This document shows, piece after piece, positions 33,401 through 40,040 of a stretch of DNA of 64,000 nt. The position numbers and the translations under genes are program-made. Position 1 is the first letter of the stretch. Every line of letters begins with the position of its first letter. Source of the DNA: Malania oleifera (taxonomy: Eukaryota; Streptophyta; Magnoliopsida; Santalales; Ximeniaceae); contig NC_080420.1 in the NCBI RefSeq assembly GCF_029873635.1, positions 122,086,719-122,150,718 of the forward strand, given 5' to 3'. Below the pieces are notes generated by a model that was given only the letters and a program-made list of their open reading frames with translations, had not been told where the DNA came from and did not search any database.

Positions 33401-35717
33401 ACAGTTTTAAATTAGTTAATAATCATACAATCATATTGTGTTTGAATTCTTGCACGGGGCCAAAACTAGCAGCCCTAATGTTGTGATGTTCTAGATAGTA
33501 TTGGCTTGGTGAGCTCGAATAATCAAGGTTCGATAAAGGGAGTAATGACCCAATAGCCTTCTCTTAAACTACTCAAGTGTATGCAACATGTCATTTGAAA
33601 CACATGTTCCTTTTCCTTCTCGCTTACCCTAACTATGTGACATGACCTTAATGGCCCAATAATTTACCAACATTTCATTGATTGAGATGTGACATAACAT
33701 TCTCTTATTAGAAGATAGCATCTTACCCCCTTATGTGTTTCCCCTATAAATACCTCAAACATTCTTCGACAGGGCACTTTTTCCTTTCCTATATAACGAC
33801 TCTCAATCACTCTTCAATGGAGGAGCTCTTCGACACTTATGTATTCAAGCTTGCTTTGAACTCTGCACTAGTTTAGGGAATCCTTTCAACCATCAAAACA
33901 CCTTGATCTTACCCAATCAATGCCTAAGCTTTTTTGGGAGTTGCCTAGTTCTCCTCTTCGGCCCCTCTCTTAAACATCCATTATTTGTGTGAAATAAAAA
34001 CTCTCCTCTCTCAAGAACCCCCTCCAAAGTTGTCAAAGGGGTATTCACAACCACACACACACACAACATGCTCAGCCAAAGGGTATTATAGACTTCTCAT
34101 TTTTCATCAATAACAAACTTGTGGTATAAAAAATTATATGGCAGATAAATTGCACTTTTAGGCAAGCCCCTATACCAAAAACCTCGAGGGAGTAAAGGAA
34201 TGTTTGTTAAATTTATTCTAAAAATATTCATTGTTCCCATGCTCTAAAACAAGAACAGAGTATCGCACCATACAATCCTGCTGGATGGGCAGGAATTGCA
34301 GCAAGGGTGTGCTGCTCCTCCTCTGATAGAACCTGAAAAGTGAACAATGGCATGATGAGAGGATATTCTGTCAAAGAAAAATAATGAAGTACAAGAATAT
34401 TGAAATCAATAGGGAGAATTAGTTGATAGCTATGAGACATACAGGCAATGTCGTAAAAATACTGTCTATATAAGTGTCTTCAGTTAGTAAATTCAAGGAT
34501 TCGCTCTCAATAATATCAGGTTTGATATGGACAATTGGGACTGAACAACTAGAAGCAATAGTTGGCAAATCTTCCTGGTCCTCCCCTTCAGTATCAATAT
34601 GGTTAAAATCTATATCAGTATCTGTTATTGAACATCTTGAATTGAAAATGTCCAACCTGTAGCCAAAGAATAGAAATAAATTAAAAAATTTGCCTTATAT
34701 ATAATTTTCTTGTGGGTCAAGTTTCAATAGCAGTAACATAGGAGCATAGGTAAACGGGTTCAAATACCACCATCTAACCTTTGAATATCCCAAAACAAAT
34801 TTGCAGCTAATAATAAAGAAGGCTCCACAATATCAAGCACAAGTACATATGGGAAATTTCACACTAGAGCCTTATTGGAATCTGTTTCCATAAATTCACC
34901 ATCGCAGCCGCTAATGCTAGTACAAATTCTTGCACAAATACAACAATCAATGTTACTTCTTGTGTCTTCTCAGCATAAATCTAATATTGCTATAAAACAT
35001 AAACAAAAGGTATTTCAAAAGCGCAGTCCAGAATTGATGAATACCAAAGCACAAATAAACATAACATTGACATGACTACTCATGAGGCATGAATAACAGT
35101 CAACTTATGAACATAATAGTAGCAGTGATGAATTTTTGGCTGTTTGACATAAACCGATTTATCACTCAAATAGACTTTTCAATTTTATTGACACACAGGC
35201 CTTTATCGGAGCTCCCATTTTGCATTTAGAATCACTCAACCTAATCAACCATTAATTCCAACTACTTCACAACATATTTTTCAAGCAAACCAATGATGCA
35301 ACACCACAAAACCTTGATTAACAACTACATAATAAAATTATTAACTTTCTATGATGTTCTGGGTTCTCGTAAGTCTACTGCAAAATTCATACGTTCAAAC
35401 AAACCAATTTCTATTCAAATAAACTGCTACAAATGCAGCCTAAAAAAAGATATAATCCTCCGTTTGGCTGCTAAAAAGACTAGGAATAAACAGAGAGTCA
35501 CGTGATATGTTACATGTGATATGTTACAGTGCCCCTTTATTTCCTCATATTTTTCTTTTCTTTCTCACCTTTTCTCGGGAACCAAACGGCAAGGAGCACT
35601 GGGAAAAAAACCCCGGCGGGAAGCGAAACGGCGTCGTAGTGTAGATGGGGCTCGACGGAGAGGGAAGGTACCAAAGAGAACCGAAGGCGGGGGACGAGAG
35701 ATGATAACCACACCCAT
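21133..35717 (-). CDS. IREG3: Plastid ferroportin-like transporter (IREG3/MAR1, SLC40A3), 13 exons
   Basis: Coding exons, in transcript order: 35717-35569, 34656-34443, 34332-34269, 28922-28798, 28695-28606, 28537-28361, 28255-28181, 27296-27195, 27107-26990, 26900-26754, 21986-21880, 21804-21691, 21426-21133. They sum to 1776 nt (591 residues plus TGA), close to my recollection of about 600 for the Arabidopsis protein. Every intron is GT-AG and all phases agree. The N-terminus is Arg/Ser/Pro-rich and nearly free of acids, as in a chloroplast transit peptide. An acidic linker and the hydrophobic ferroportin (FPN1) domain follow, with [55 protein letters not shown]-like and [20 protein letters not shown] blocks, ending LFSFDPQF. 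Known: the Arabidopsis homologue lies in the plastid envelope, is linked to iron/chelate transport, and its loss gives aminoglycoside resistance. The gene looks intact; substrate is inferred from the family. Confidence 0.93.
21691..21804 (-). CDS. IREG3: IREG3 exon 12
   Basis: 114 nt encoding [20 protein letters not shown] and a following hydrophobic segment. Acceptor ataccag|GCT, donor ATT|GTAAGA. Confidence 0.95.
21880..21986 (-). CDS. IREG3: IREG3 exon 11
   Basis: 107 nt encoding [20 protein letters not shown] and LVRRLGILK. Acceptor tttacag|GTC, donor AAG|GTTGCT. It completes the Gly codon split by the large intron. Confidence 0.95.
22105..22185 (-). mobile_element. RTE-type LINE 3' end fragment in IREG3 intron 10
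   Basis: The words 'ccttaagccccactaggtagggtt' and 'atgaatccttttccgccaa' match the start of the larger LINE fragment at 40040 ('cttaatcccactaagtgggtcg ... atcattttctgtcaa'), including an interrupted CAA-rich tail. It is short and degenerate. Confidence 0.55.
22190..25536. other. IREG3 intron 10, no recognised element
   Basis: No exon is supported on either strand. A purine-rich patch near 25165-25230 has two imperfect copies of 'gagagagaag.cagaacaggggagg'. The ORFs at 22924-23363 and 24169-24649 show no domain. Confidence 0.5.
25537..26589. mobile_element. hAT-type non-autonomous element, TSD GATACAAC
   Basis: Termini are CATGGTCTTAAATTTC and GAAATTTAAGACCTTG, inverted repeats matching at 15 of 16 bases. 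They are flanked by the 8-bp duplication GATACAAC at 25529-25536 and 26590-26597. The subterminal regions are packed with CGAAATTT/GAAATCTCGAAAT words, a layout like the subterminal transposase-binding repeats of hAT elements. No transposase frame is seen. It carries a nested TRIM (25737-26077) and lies in IREG3 intron 10. Confidence 0.9.
25737..26077 (+). mobile_element. TRIM retrotransposon, 341 bp, nested in the hAT element
   Basis: Two direct terminal repeats of exactly 113 bp (25737-25849 and 25965-26077) both run TATTAGT...CTCTAACA (ancestral TG changed to TA). TAGTATCAGAGCTGGG follows the left LTR at 25850, a near match to the tRNA-Met primer binding site. CTCGAGGGGGAG precedes the right LTR at 25953-25964 as polypurine tract. 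Flanks CCCCA and CCCTA look like a 5-bp duplication with one change. The interior is 115 bp with no coding capacity: a terminal-repeat retrotransposon in miniature. Confidence 0.93.
26754..26900 (-). CDS. IREG3: IREG3 exon 10
   Basis: 147 nt encoding [20 protein letters not shown] and [20 protein letters not shown]. The donor CGAG|GTAATG leaves one base. The next intron is 4.8 kb. Confidence 0.94.
26990..27107 (-). CDS. IREG3: IREG3 exon 9
   Basis: 118 nt encoding [20 protein letters not shown] and a Cys-rich loop. The donor TTAG|GTCAAA leaves one base that joins exon 10 to give a Val codon. This exon sits in a frame without a long ORF on the minus strand and is easy to miss. Confidence 0.88.
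27195..27296 (-). CDS. IREG3: IREG3 exon 8
   Basis: 102 nt encoding [20 protein letters not shown] and a hydrophobic end LPVV. Acceptor tcacag|ATA, donor GTG|GTAATT. Confidence 0.93.
28181..28255 (-). CDS. IREG3: IREG3 exon 7
   Basis: 75 nt encoding [20 protein letters not shown] and DLFCE, a highly conserved block of the family. Acceptor ccacag|CTA, donor GAG|GTGTGT. Confidence 0.95.
28361..28537 (-). CDS. IREG3: IREG3 exon 6
   Basis: 177 nt: [12 protein letters not shown] through transmembrane segments to [13 protein letters not shown]. The donor is CTG|GTAATG. Confidence 0.95.
28606..28695 (-). CDS. IREG3: IREG3 exon 5
   Basis: Ninety nt encoding [20 protein letters not shown] and [10 protein letters not shown], a signature ferroportin-family loop. 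It is followed by a 68-nt intron, near the lower limit for plant introns. Confidence 0.95.
28798..28922 (-). CDS. IREG3: IREG3 exon 4
   Basis: It encodes [18 protein letters not shown] and a hydrophobic segment ending GFFTK. The acceptor is tttccag|CTTTATATGCC and the donor is the unusual AAG|GTTGCA. A near-copy of the acceptor region lies 68 bp upstream (see the repeat at 28968-29020). Confidence 0.93.
28968..29020 (-). repeat. Partial duplication of the IREG3 exon 4 acceptor region
   Basis: The sequence gctaagcaactggcacataaagctgaaaagtaa... repeats 28901-28952 (gctaagcaattggcatataaagctggaaagtag...) with a 68-bp offset. On the coding strand it recreates a pyrimidine tract, a CAG acceptor (new exon edge at 28990) and the first 23 nt of exon 4. 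Confidence 0.88.
29026..29999. other. IREG3 intron 3, no recognised element
   Basis: No exon on either strand is supported. Short ORFs at 29267-29604 show no recognisable domain. Confidence 0.5.
30000..30720 (+). repeat. Long direct repeat in intron 3, left copy
   Basis: It is similar to 33355-34060 over several hundred bases. Shared words in order include acattgtagaatt, caaacttgca, cttggc/tggtgagc, tcaaggtt, tgtgtcaa/tgtgaca, actagtt, ggaatcc, ctttcaaccat and ctctcaaga. The copies flank a degenerate gag/coat-like region on the minus strand. Confidence 0.65.
30850..32330 (-). pseudogene. Degenerate gag/coat-protein-like region, possible endogenous pararetrovirus
   Basis: Minus-strand frames, broken by stops and shifts, show a sequence of features. 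There is a segment of about 75 codons with a Pro/Thr/Glu-rich start (31982-31752), then a Gln-rich/Trp-containing segment (about 31740-31590), a Lys/Phe-rich basic stretch (31240-31150), and a zinc-knuckle-like CX2CX4HX4 box near 31110-31080 with Tyr in place of the last Cys. An acidic Ser/Glu-rich tail lies near 30910. This order (basic stretch, CCHC knuckle, acidic tail) is what I know from caulimovirid coat regions, but an LTR-element gag is an alternative. It is not functional. Confidence 0.45.
32569..33354. mobile_element. Non-autonomous DNA transposon-like insert in the right repeat
   Basis: It starts CATGTTTATTAAACC and ends CTTTAAAATCATG (imperfect inverted repeats). It is flanked by TTTGCCC on both sides (32562-32568 and 33356-33362). 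The left repeat copy at 30000 has no such insert at the equivalent place (ctttgccttacattg), so it is a precise insertion. The interior has 'ggttcaac'/'ccggcc'-rich ends and an AT-rich middle; no coding capacity. Confidence 0.65.
33355..34075 (+). repeat. Long direct repeat in intron 3, right copy
   Basis: This is the counterpart of 30000-30720, with its first few bases (about 32545-32568) separated off by the 0.8-kb insert. It contains a TATA-like ctataaatacc at about 33747-33757, absent at the matching place of the left copy. It could be an LTR or a repeated viral intergenic region. Confidence 0.6.
34269..34332 (-). CDS. IREG3: IREG3 exon 3
   Basis: A 64-nt exon encoding [21 protein letters not shown]. 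Acceptor ttttcag|GTT, donor TATG|GTGCGA. The following intron is 5.3 kb and full of repeats. Confidence 0.92.
34443..34656 (-). CDS. IREG3: IREG3 exon 2
   Basis: It encodes [20 protein letters not shown] and an acidic linker, through to the [10 protein letters not shown] segment. The acceptor is ctacag|G and the donor CCT|GTATGT. The RCSITD motif follows the transit peptide in plant homologues and may mark the start of the mature region. Confidence 0.92.
35569..35717 (-). CDS. IREG3: IREG3 exon 1 (transit peptide, start codon)
   Basis: ATG at 35717 opens a frame starting [16 protein letters not shown] and continuing through an Arg-rich stretch ([10 protein letters not shown]). It ends at the strong donor AAAAG|GTGAG with two leftover bases, which join the G at the next acceptor to make AGG (Arg) in the frame of exon 2. 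Only this frame of the three fits that phase. It lacks acidic residues until the last few, as expected for a plastid transit peptide. The exon is too short for a usual ORF cutoff. Confidence 0.85.
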
Positions 35718-36230
35718 GGGTGACGACGATGCCTCGAGTGCCCTGCCCTGAAGGACGGCGCGTGGACTCGCCTACTCATGCAGACTCCGGGAGAATAGTG
35801 GGAGGTCGTAGCAGCTCAGAGAAATGATGGTGCCTTGGGTTCGGATAAGGGCTCGCCGGACGTCTCCGAAAGTTTCCCTTATCCGATTGGCACGAGGCCT
35901 CGCCGGTGAGCGATGCACGGGGACTCTGTCTTGCGGAGGAGCTGAGCTGGTGGCCTTTCTTTGTCTTTGGATGACTCAGCACGGAAAATTAAAACTGCCT
36001 ATCAAAAATAAAATAAACCTAAAATATAAATGAATAAGGTTAGCGTGAAATTTTTTTTAAAAAAAAAAATTAATAAAAAATAATTCAAAGATTTGGTCTT
36101 GTGTTTCGCCTCTTTGACTCCTTGTAAGAGGTTTAGGATTAAATCTCCTTAATAAGCATCCTCTTTTAAGTTCTATAAATGGGTGAGGAGTTTTCGAGAT
36201 AGGAGTTGGGGGAGGGTGGTCGTTGCTATG
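35718..36230 (-). promoter_or_regulatory. IREG3: IREG3 5' flank: promoter and 5' UTR region
   Basis: This is the sequence between the IREG3 start codon and the left edge of element B. The first 250 bases are GC-rich compared with the surroundings, as is usual around plant start sites. No clear TATA box on the minus strand was found, so the transcription start is not placed. Confidence 0.5.
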
Positions 36231-36750
36231 TGTCACGGGTTAAGCTTGTTCAGGGCATGATGCTTGCCTATGACCGCTTATCTCGTGTGTTTGGGATGGG
36301 TTTCCATCATGTAAATACTAGTGTAGGGTTACTTTCTAGTATTTCTTTCATTGTAAGCCAAATAAGGCAGTATGACTCCTCGGTCACTTTGATGTTTCCT
36401 AGTGCTAGAGTGAGAATGGCCTAGAAAGCTCTTTAGGGGAGGGTGAGTGTTCATCAATCATTGTAAAACTCACTAGCAATTGTCAACGTGCTTAGCCTAC
36501 TTGCCTCCCTCGCTAAGTACAACATGTCAACGGAGGATTTGTTAATGAATTACGTTTGCTTCAATATTTACTGCTTGGTTGCCACGGCTTTCATGAATTG
36601 ATTATTATTTCCGCTGCTATCTGATTGAATGTTAATGAAAGTGCTTCGTGGATGAATGTTGGTAAACAAAAGGCTGGCTAGTTAAGCAAGAGTGCTTTAG
36701 CTAGCGCCGCACGGCCCTTCACAACGGTGTGAAAAAGGCGGACCGTGACA
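36231..36750 (+). repeat. 5' LTR of element B
   Basis: It runs TGTCACGGGTTAAGC...GGACCGTGACA, with a 6-bp terminal inversion TGTCAC/GTGACA. The last 120 bp recur at 39803-39922. The PBS follows directly. Confidence 0.92.
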
Positions 36751-36766
36751 TTTGGTATCAGAGCCC
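36751..36766 (+). other. Primer binding site of element B
   Basis: TTTGGTATCAGAGCCC right after the LTR end contains TGGTATCAGAGC, complementary to the 3' end of initiator tRNA-Met. Confidence 0.9.
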
Positions 36767-36853
36767 AAGTCGGTGACACTTGGTGAGAGCCCAAGGTTGA
36801 GTTGCTACGTGAATTCGATTGCCTTCGTTGTTGGGTTTGGAAAGCTTTGGTAA

Positions 36854-37888
36854 GTGACCATGGCACCAAACAATGCTGAGAGGATCAGCGTGCTGGAAGC
36901 ACAGGTTAAGGAAACAACCAACACTGTGGCCGCGGAGGTGGCCCAGATGAGAGAACTTGTTGATGAAGTGAGGGGATCACAAAAACATCAAGCAGGTTTG
37001 ATAGGCGACATGTCAGAGGACTTTCGCCACACAGTGGAAACTTTGCAAGCCCGGATGGCAGATCTGGATGCAAAGGTAAATGTGATGGTTCTTGCTATGG
37101 GGAACTCCAACACTCCGGGAGTTAGCAAAACCAAGGTGCCAGAACCCAGGACGTATGGGGGTGCCCGAGATGCCAAGGAGTTAGAGAACTTCTTGTTTGA
37201 TGTGGAGCAGTACTTTCGCGTTGTGAGGATGGCCTCAGAACAGGCAAAGGTGGATACTGCAACCATGTACTTGGTTGGTGATGCCAAACTGTGGTGGCGT
37301 ACCAAGTACAGAGAAATTGAAAATGGAAGCTGTGTGATTGATAGTTGGGCAGACTTGAGGAGAGAGCTCAAGGCCCAATTCTTTCCTGAGAACGTTGAGT
37401 ATAATGCAAGGAGAAAACTGAGAGATCTCAAGCATACGGGGTCAATCAGTGACTATGTGAAACAATTTTCTGCTTTAATGTTGGATATTCGGGATATGTC
37501 GGAGAAGGACAAGTTGTTCTATTTTCTAGAGGGGATGAAACCGTGGGCAAGAACTGAACTTCATAGACAAAGGGTTCAAGACTTGTCAACTGCACAAGCG
37601 GCTGCAGAACGCTTGACAGACTACGCTGGTGATGAGACCACTTCGTCCAAACGGTTTGGCGGAGAGGGAAACGGTGGAAAGTCTTTCAAGAATGGCAAAC
37701 CCAAGAGTGGGGGAGCCGACCCTAATTCATCAACCTCACAGGAAGCTTCGTCGTCTCGAGGGTTCAACATACCCAATGTAAAGGGGAAGAGTAAAATTGA
37801 GTGTTTCTTGTGTCGAGGTCCTCATAGAGTTTTTGAGTGCCCTCACAAAGCATCACTTAATGCCTTACAGGCTTCTATTGCAGAATAG
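36854..37888 (+). CDS. gag: Element B Gag polyprotein, 344 aa, intact
   Basis: An open frame from ATG (MTMAPNNAERISVLEAQ...). The N-terminal 90 residues look coiled-coil-like (ETTNTVAAEVAQMRELVDEV). The retrotransposon gag domain follows (EPRTYGGARDAKELENFLFD, then WWRTKYREI and LRRELKAQFFPENVEY), then a Gly/Ser/Lys-rich linker and one zinc knuckle, CFLCRGPHRVFECPHK. This is the CX2C-x-H-x-C type expected for nucleic-acid binding. It ends with a lone TAG; the pol frame continues in the same register. It is probably translated from the genomic RNA, with the product forming virus-like particles in the cytoplasm. Confidence 0.9.
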   Translation: MTMAPNNAERISVLEAQVKETTNTVAAEVAQMRELVDEVRGSQKHQAGLIGDMSEDFRHTVETLQARMADLDAKVNVMVLAMGNSNTPGVSKTKVPEPRTYGGARDAKELENFLFDVEQYFRVVRMASEQAKVDTATMYLVGDAKLWWRTKYREIENGSCVIDSWADLRRELKAQFFPENVEYNARRKLRDLKHTGSISDYVKQFSALMLDIRDMSEKDKLFYFLEGMKPWARTELHRQRVQDLSTAQAAAERLTDYAGDETTSSKRFGGEGNGGKSFKNGKPKSGGADPNSSTSQEASSSRGFNIPNVKGKSKIECFLCRGPHRVFECPHKASLNALQASIAE

Positions 37889-39514
37889 GCAGTGGAAGAC
37901 GATGGGGAAGAGGATGATGCCCCGAGGGTGGGTTCAGTGCGGTTAATGAACGCATTGGAAAAGCAGGCCAAAATATCGAAAGTTACACAAGCAAAAGGGT
38001 TAATGTTTGTGGACTTGAGGATAAATGGGAAGAGTACTCGCGCTATGGTGGATACGGGAGCTACTCATAATTTTGTTTCGCAGTTGGAAGCAGGAAGACT
38101 CAACTTATCCTTAGAGAAGGATACAGGAAGCGTGAAAGCAGTTACCTCTGTAGCCCAGCCTACTCTGGGAGTAGCCAAGCAAGTGGTTATAAAGCTTGGA
38201 CAGTGGGAAGGTCATGCGAATTTTACAGTGGTGCCATTGGATGACTATCCAGTCATTCTAGGAACGGAGTTCCTAATGGGGACGAGGGCAGTGCTAATGC
38301 CTTCGGCTGGTTCCCTGTGTCTGATGGGAGATCACTCGTGCATGGTGCATGTCGTTGCAATGAAAGGAGACGAAGGGAAGTCCCTTTCAGCCATACAACT
38401 CAATGAAGGATTGGGTCAGGGTGAGCAGACACGTCTAGCCACGGTGGTGGTAGACAAAGAAGTAGGCCAAGAGCTGGAGCCTACGACCATCCAAGCGGTG
38501 TTGGATGAGGATAAGGAGGTGTTGCCGGATAAGCTGCCTCACAATTTGCCTTCACGACGTACTATGGAGCAAGAGATCAAGTTGTTATCAGGAGTGAAAC
38601 CACCTGCTAAAAGGCCATGTTGGATTGCGCCTAGAGAGATAGTAGAGTTGGGGAAGCAACTTGATGAAGTGGAAGCGGGATGTGTTCGCCCTTCCAAAAC
38701 ACTGTTGGGAGCATCGGTGTCGTTTCAAAGGAAACATGAAGAGCATCTACGGAAGGTGTTCGACAGGCTGAAGGGAAACAATCTGAATTTGAAGAAGGAG
38801 AATTTCTCTTTCGCTCGGCGGAGCAACAAATTCCTTGGTCAAGTCGTTGAACAAGGTCGTATCCGGAGGGGTATGGAAAAGGTAAGGATGATTCAAGAAC
38901 GGAAGATCCCCACAATAGTGAAGGAGTTGCGTTCCTTTCTTGGCCTTACTAGTTTCTACAGGAAGTTCGTTAAGGGGTATTCGCGGAGAATGACTCCAAT
39001 GACAGGACTACTGGGGAGGTATTATTGGCCGCACACGCGGGATGATGTGGTTGATTATACCAAAACTTGTCTCACTTGCCAACAAGACAAGGGGAAGCGG
39101 AAGAAGTATGGTACTTTCATGGCCGCACCAAAGTACTGTTCGGCAGAGGGGACGACACAATTGTTCCTTGTGACTATTGTGAGACATTGGGGTTTTCCCC
39201 AAGTTATTATTTGTGACCAAGATTTAATGTTCACTGACAACTTCTTAACAGAGTCTTTCAGGATATTCAGGTCACACCTTGACATCTCTTTGAGTTATCA
39301 TCGACAGATAGACGAACAGATGAAGAGATTCAGAGAGCTGCTAGATGAGTACTTGTGCCATTTTGTCAACGACAACCAGAAGAATGGCGTGCAACTACTT
39401 GATGTGGCTCCATTCTGTGGCAACGCCCAAAGGCGCTCAACTACCAACAAGAGCCCTATTGAGCTTGTTACAGACCAACTGCCGCTGTTACCTCACACAG
39501 TGGGCGAGCCGTAA
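37889..39514 (+). CDS. pol: Element B Pol remnant: protease and shortened RT/integrase, 541 codons
   Basis: It is in the gag frame, immediately after TAG. The aspartic protease is complete (MFVDLRINGKSTRAMVDTGA, with DTGA as the active site, then a VILGTEFLMG flap/end motif). The RT finger start (VKPPAKRPCWIAPREIVELG) runs to VSFQRK, then jumps to HEEHLRKVFDRL in the thumb, so the palm with YxDD is gone. A connection part (ELRSFLGLTSFYRKFVKGYS) then jumps to the integrase finger (YYWPHTRDDV, CLTCQQDKGK). After a gap come part of the core (HWGFPQVIICDQDLMFTDNF) and the NKSPIELVTDQLPLLPHT region. Each jump preserves the frame. Protease may work; RT, RNase H and integrase cannot. Confidence 0.88.
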   Translation, partial: AVEDDGEEDDAPRVGSVRLMNALEKQAKISKVTQAKGLMFVDLRINGKSTRAMVDTGATHNFVSQLEAGRLNLSLEKDTGSVKAVTSVAQPTLGVAKQVVIKLGQWEGHANFTVVPLDDYPVILGTEFLMGTRAVLMPSAGSLCLMGDHSCMVHVVAMKGDEGKSLSAIQLNEGLGQGEQTRLATVVVDKEVGQELEPTTIQAVLDEDKEVLPDKLPHNLPSRRTMEQEIKLLSGVKPPAKRPCWIAPREIVELGKQLDEVEAGCVRPSKTLLGASVSFQRKHEEHLRKVFDRLKGNNLNLKKENFSFARRSNKFLGQVVEQGRIRRGMEKVRMIQERKIPTIVKELRSFLGLTSFYRKFVKGYSRRMTPMTGLLGRYYWPHTRDDVVDYTKTCLTCQQDKGKRKKYGTFMAAPKYCSAEGTTQLFLVTIVRHWGFPQVIICDQDLMFTDNFLTESFRIFRSHLDISLSYHRQIDEQMKRFRELLDEYLCHFVNDNQKNGVQLLDVAPFCGNAQRRSTTNKSPIELVTDQLPLLPHTVGEP

Positions 39515-39853
39515 AGACGAAAGAGTCCCAGGGTGTACATCTTCACCAGCAAAGGGAGAAAGAATGCAGAGTTTGCCCAAGCCTATCTGGAGAAAGCTTC
39601 TAAGCAGATGAAGAAGTGGGTAGATCAGGAGAGAAAACCGCAATTTCATGTCAATTGCCTCAAGCCATTCAACGCCAACACCAACAACCTGAGCAGAAGT
39701 CAGTCAAACAGCGCAGAGTTGAAGACAGTGCAACCTGACAGACATGATGTTAAAGAGATCCTTGCAGACCGAAAGTTCATATCCTCAAGGAAGAAGCGGT
39801 TAGTTAATGAAAGTGCTTCGTGGATGAATGTTGGTAAACAAAAGGCTGGCTAG
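39515..39853 (+). pseudogene. Element B Pol C-terminal remnant, same frame
   Basis: It continues the gag-pol frame after TAA (39512-39514). It holds the KASKQMKKWVDQERKPQ segment of the integrase C-terminal region, a jump to HVNCLKPFN (normally HPVFHVSxLKP), and EILADRKF, the start of the chromodomain. The frame then enters the 3' LTR and stops at 39851-39853. Confidence 0.8.
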
Positions 39854-39922
39854 TTAAGCAAGAGTGCTTTAGCTAGCGCCGCACGGCCCTTCACAACGGT
39901 GTGAAAAAGGCGGACTGTGACA
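39803..39922 (+). repeat. Truncated 3' LTR of element B
   Basis: This is 120 bp identical to 36631-36750 except for one base. It lacks the first 400 bp of the LTR, so the U3 promoter part is missing on this side, while the outer end and TSD are intact. Confidence 0.92.
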
Positions 39923-40040
39923 CTATGGTGTGCAACCCTAATTTTTAAAAAATTTATTAAAAAAGAAAAGAAAAAAAAAAAGGAAGAAGAGATAACAAAA
40001 TAGGTAGAAGATGAGGCAAGCAAAAATTTTAACTTAAAAT

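Larger units (their letters stand above)
36231..39922 (+). mobile_element. Chromovirus deletion derivative (element B), TSD CTATG
   Basis: The perfect 5-bp duplication CTATG occurs at 36226-36230 and 39923-39927. The element begins TGTCAC and ends GTGACA. It has a 520-bp 5' LTR, a PBS, gag, protease and shortened pol pieces, but the 3' LTR is reduced to its last 120 bp. The retained terminal repeats differ at a single base (gaccgtgaca vs gactgtgaca), which points to a recent insertion. Missing: the RT palm, RNase H, much of integrase and its D64 region, most of the chromodomain, the polypurine tract and the 3' U3. Confidence 0.93.

Noticed and set aside
35537-35779. 80-codon minus-strand ORF as IREG3 exon 1
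   Set aside because: It overlaps the true exon in a different frame; at the donor 35568 it leaves one base, which would put exon 2 out of frame.
35776-35982. Minus-strand ORF as IREG3 exon 1
   Set aside because: It stops before a usable donor and its frame does not join exon 2; the ATG at 35717 in another frame does.
36751-36766. tRNA-like match (TGGTATCAGAGC), also at 25850, 7386 and 59077
   Set aside because: These are retrotransposon primer binding sites next to LTR ends, not tRNA genes; no cloverleaf surrounds them.
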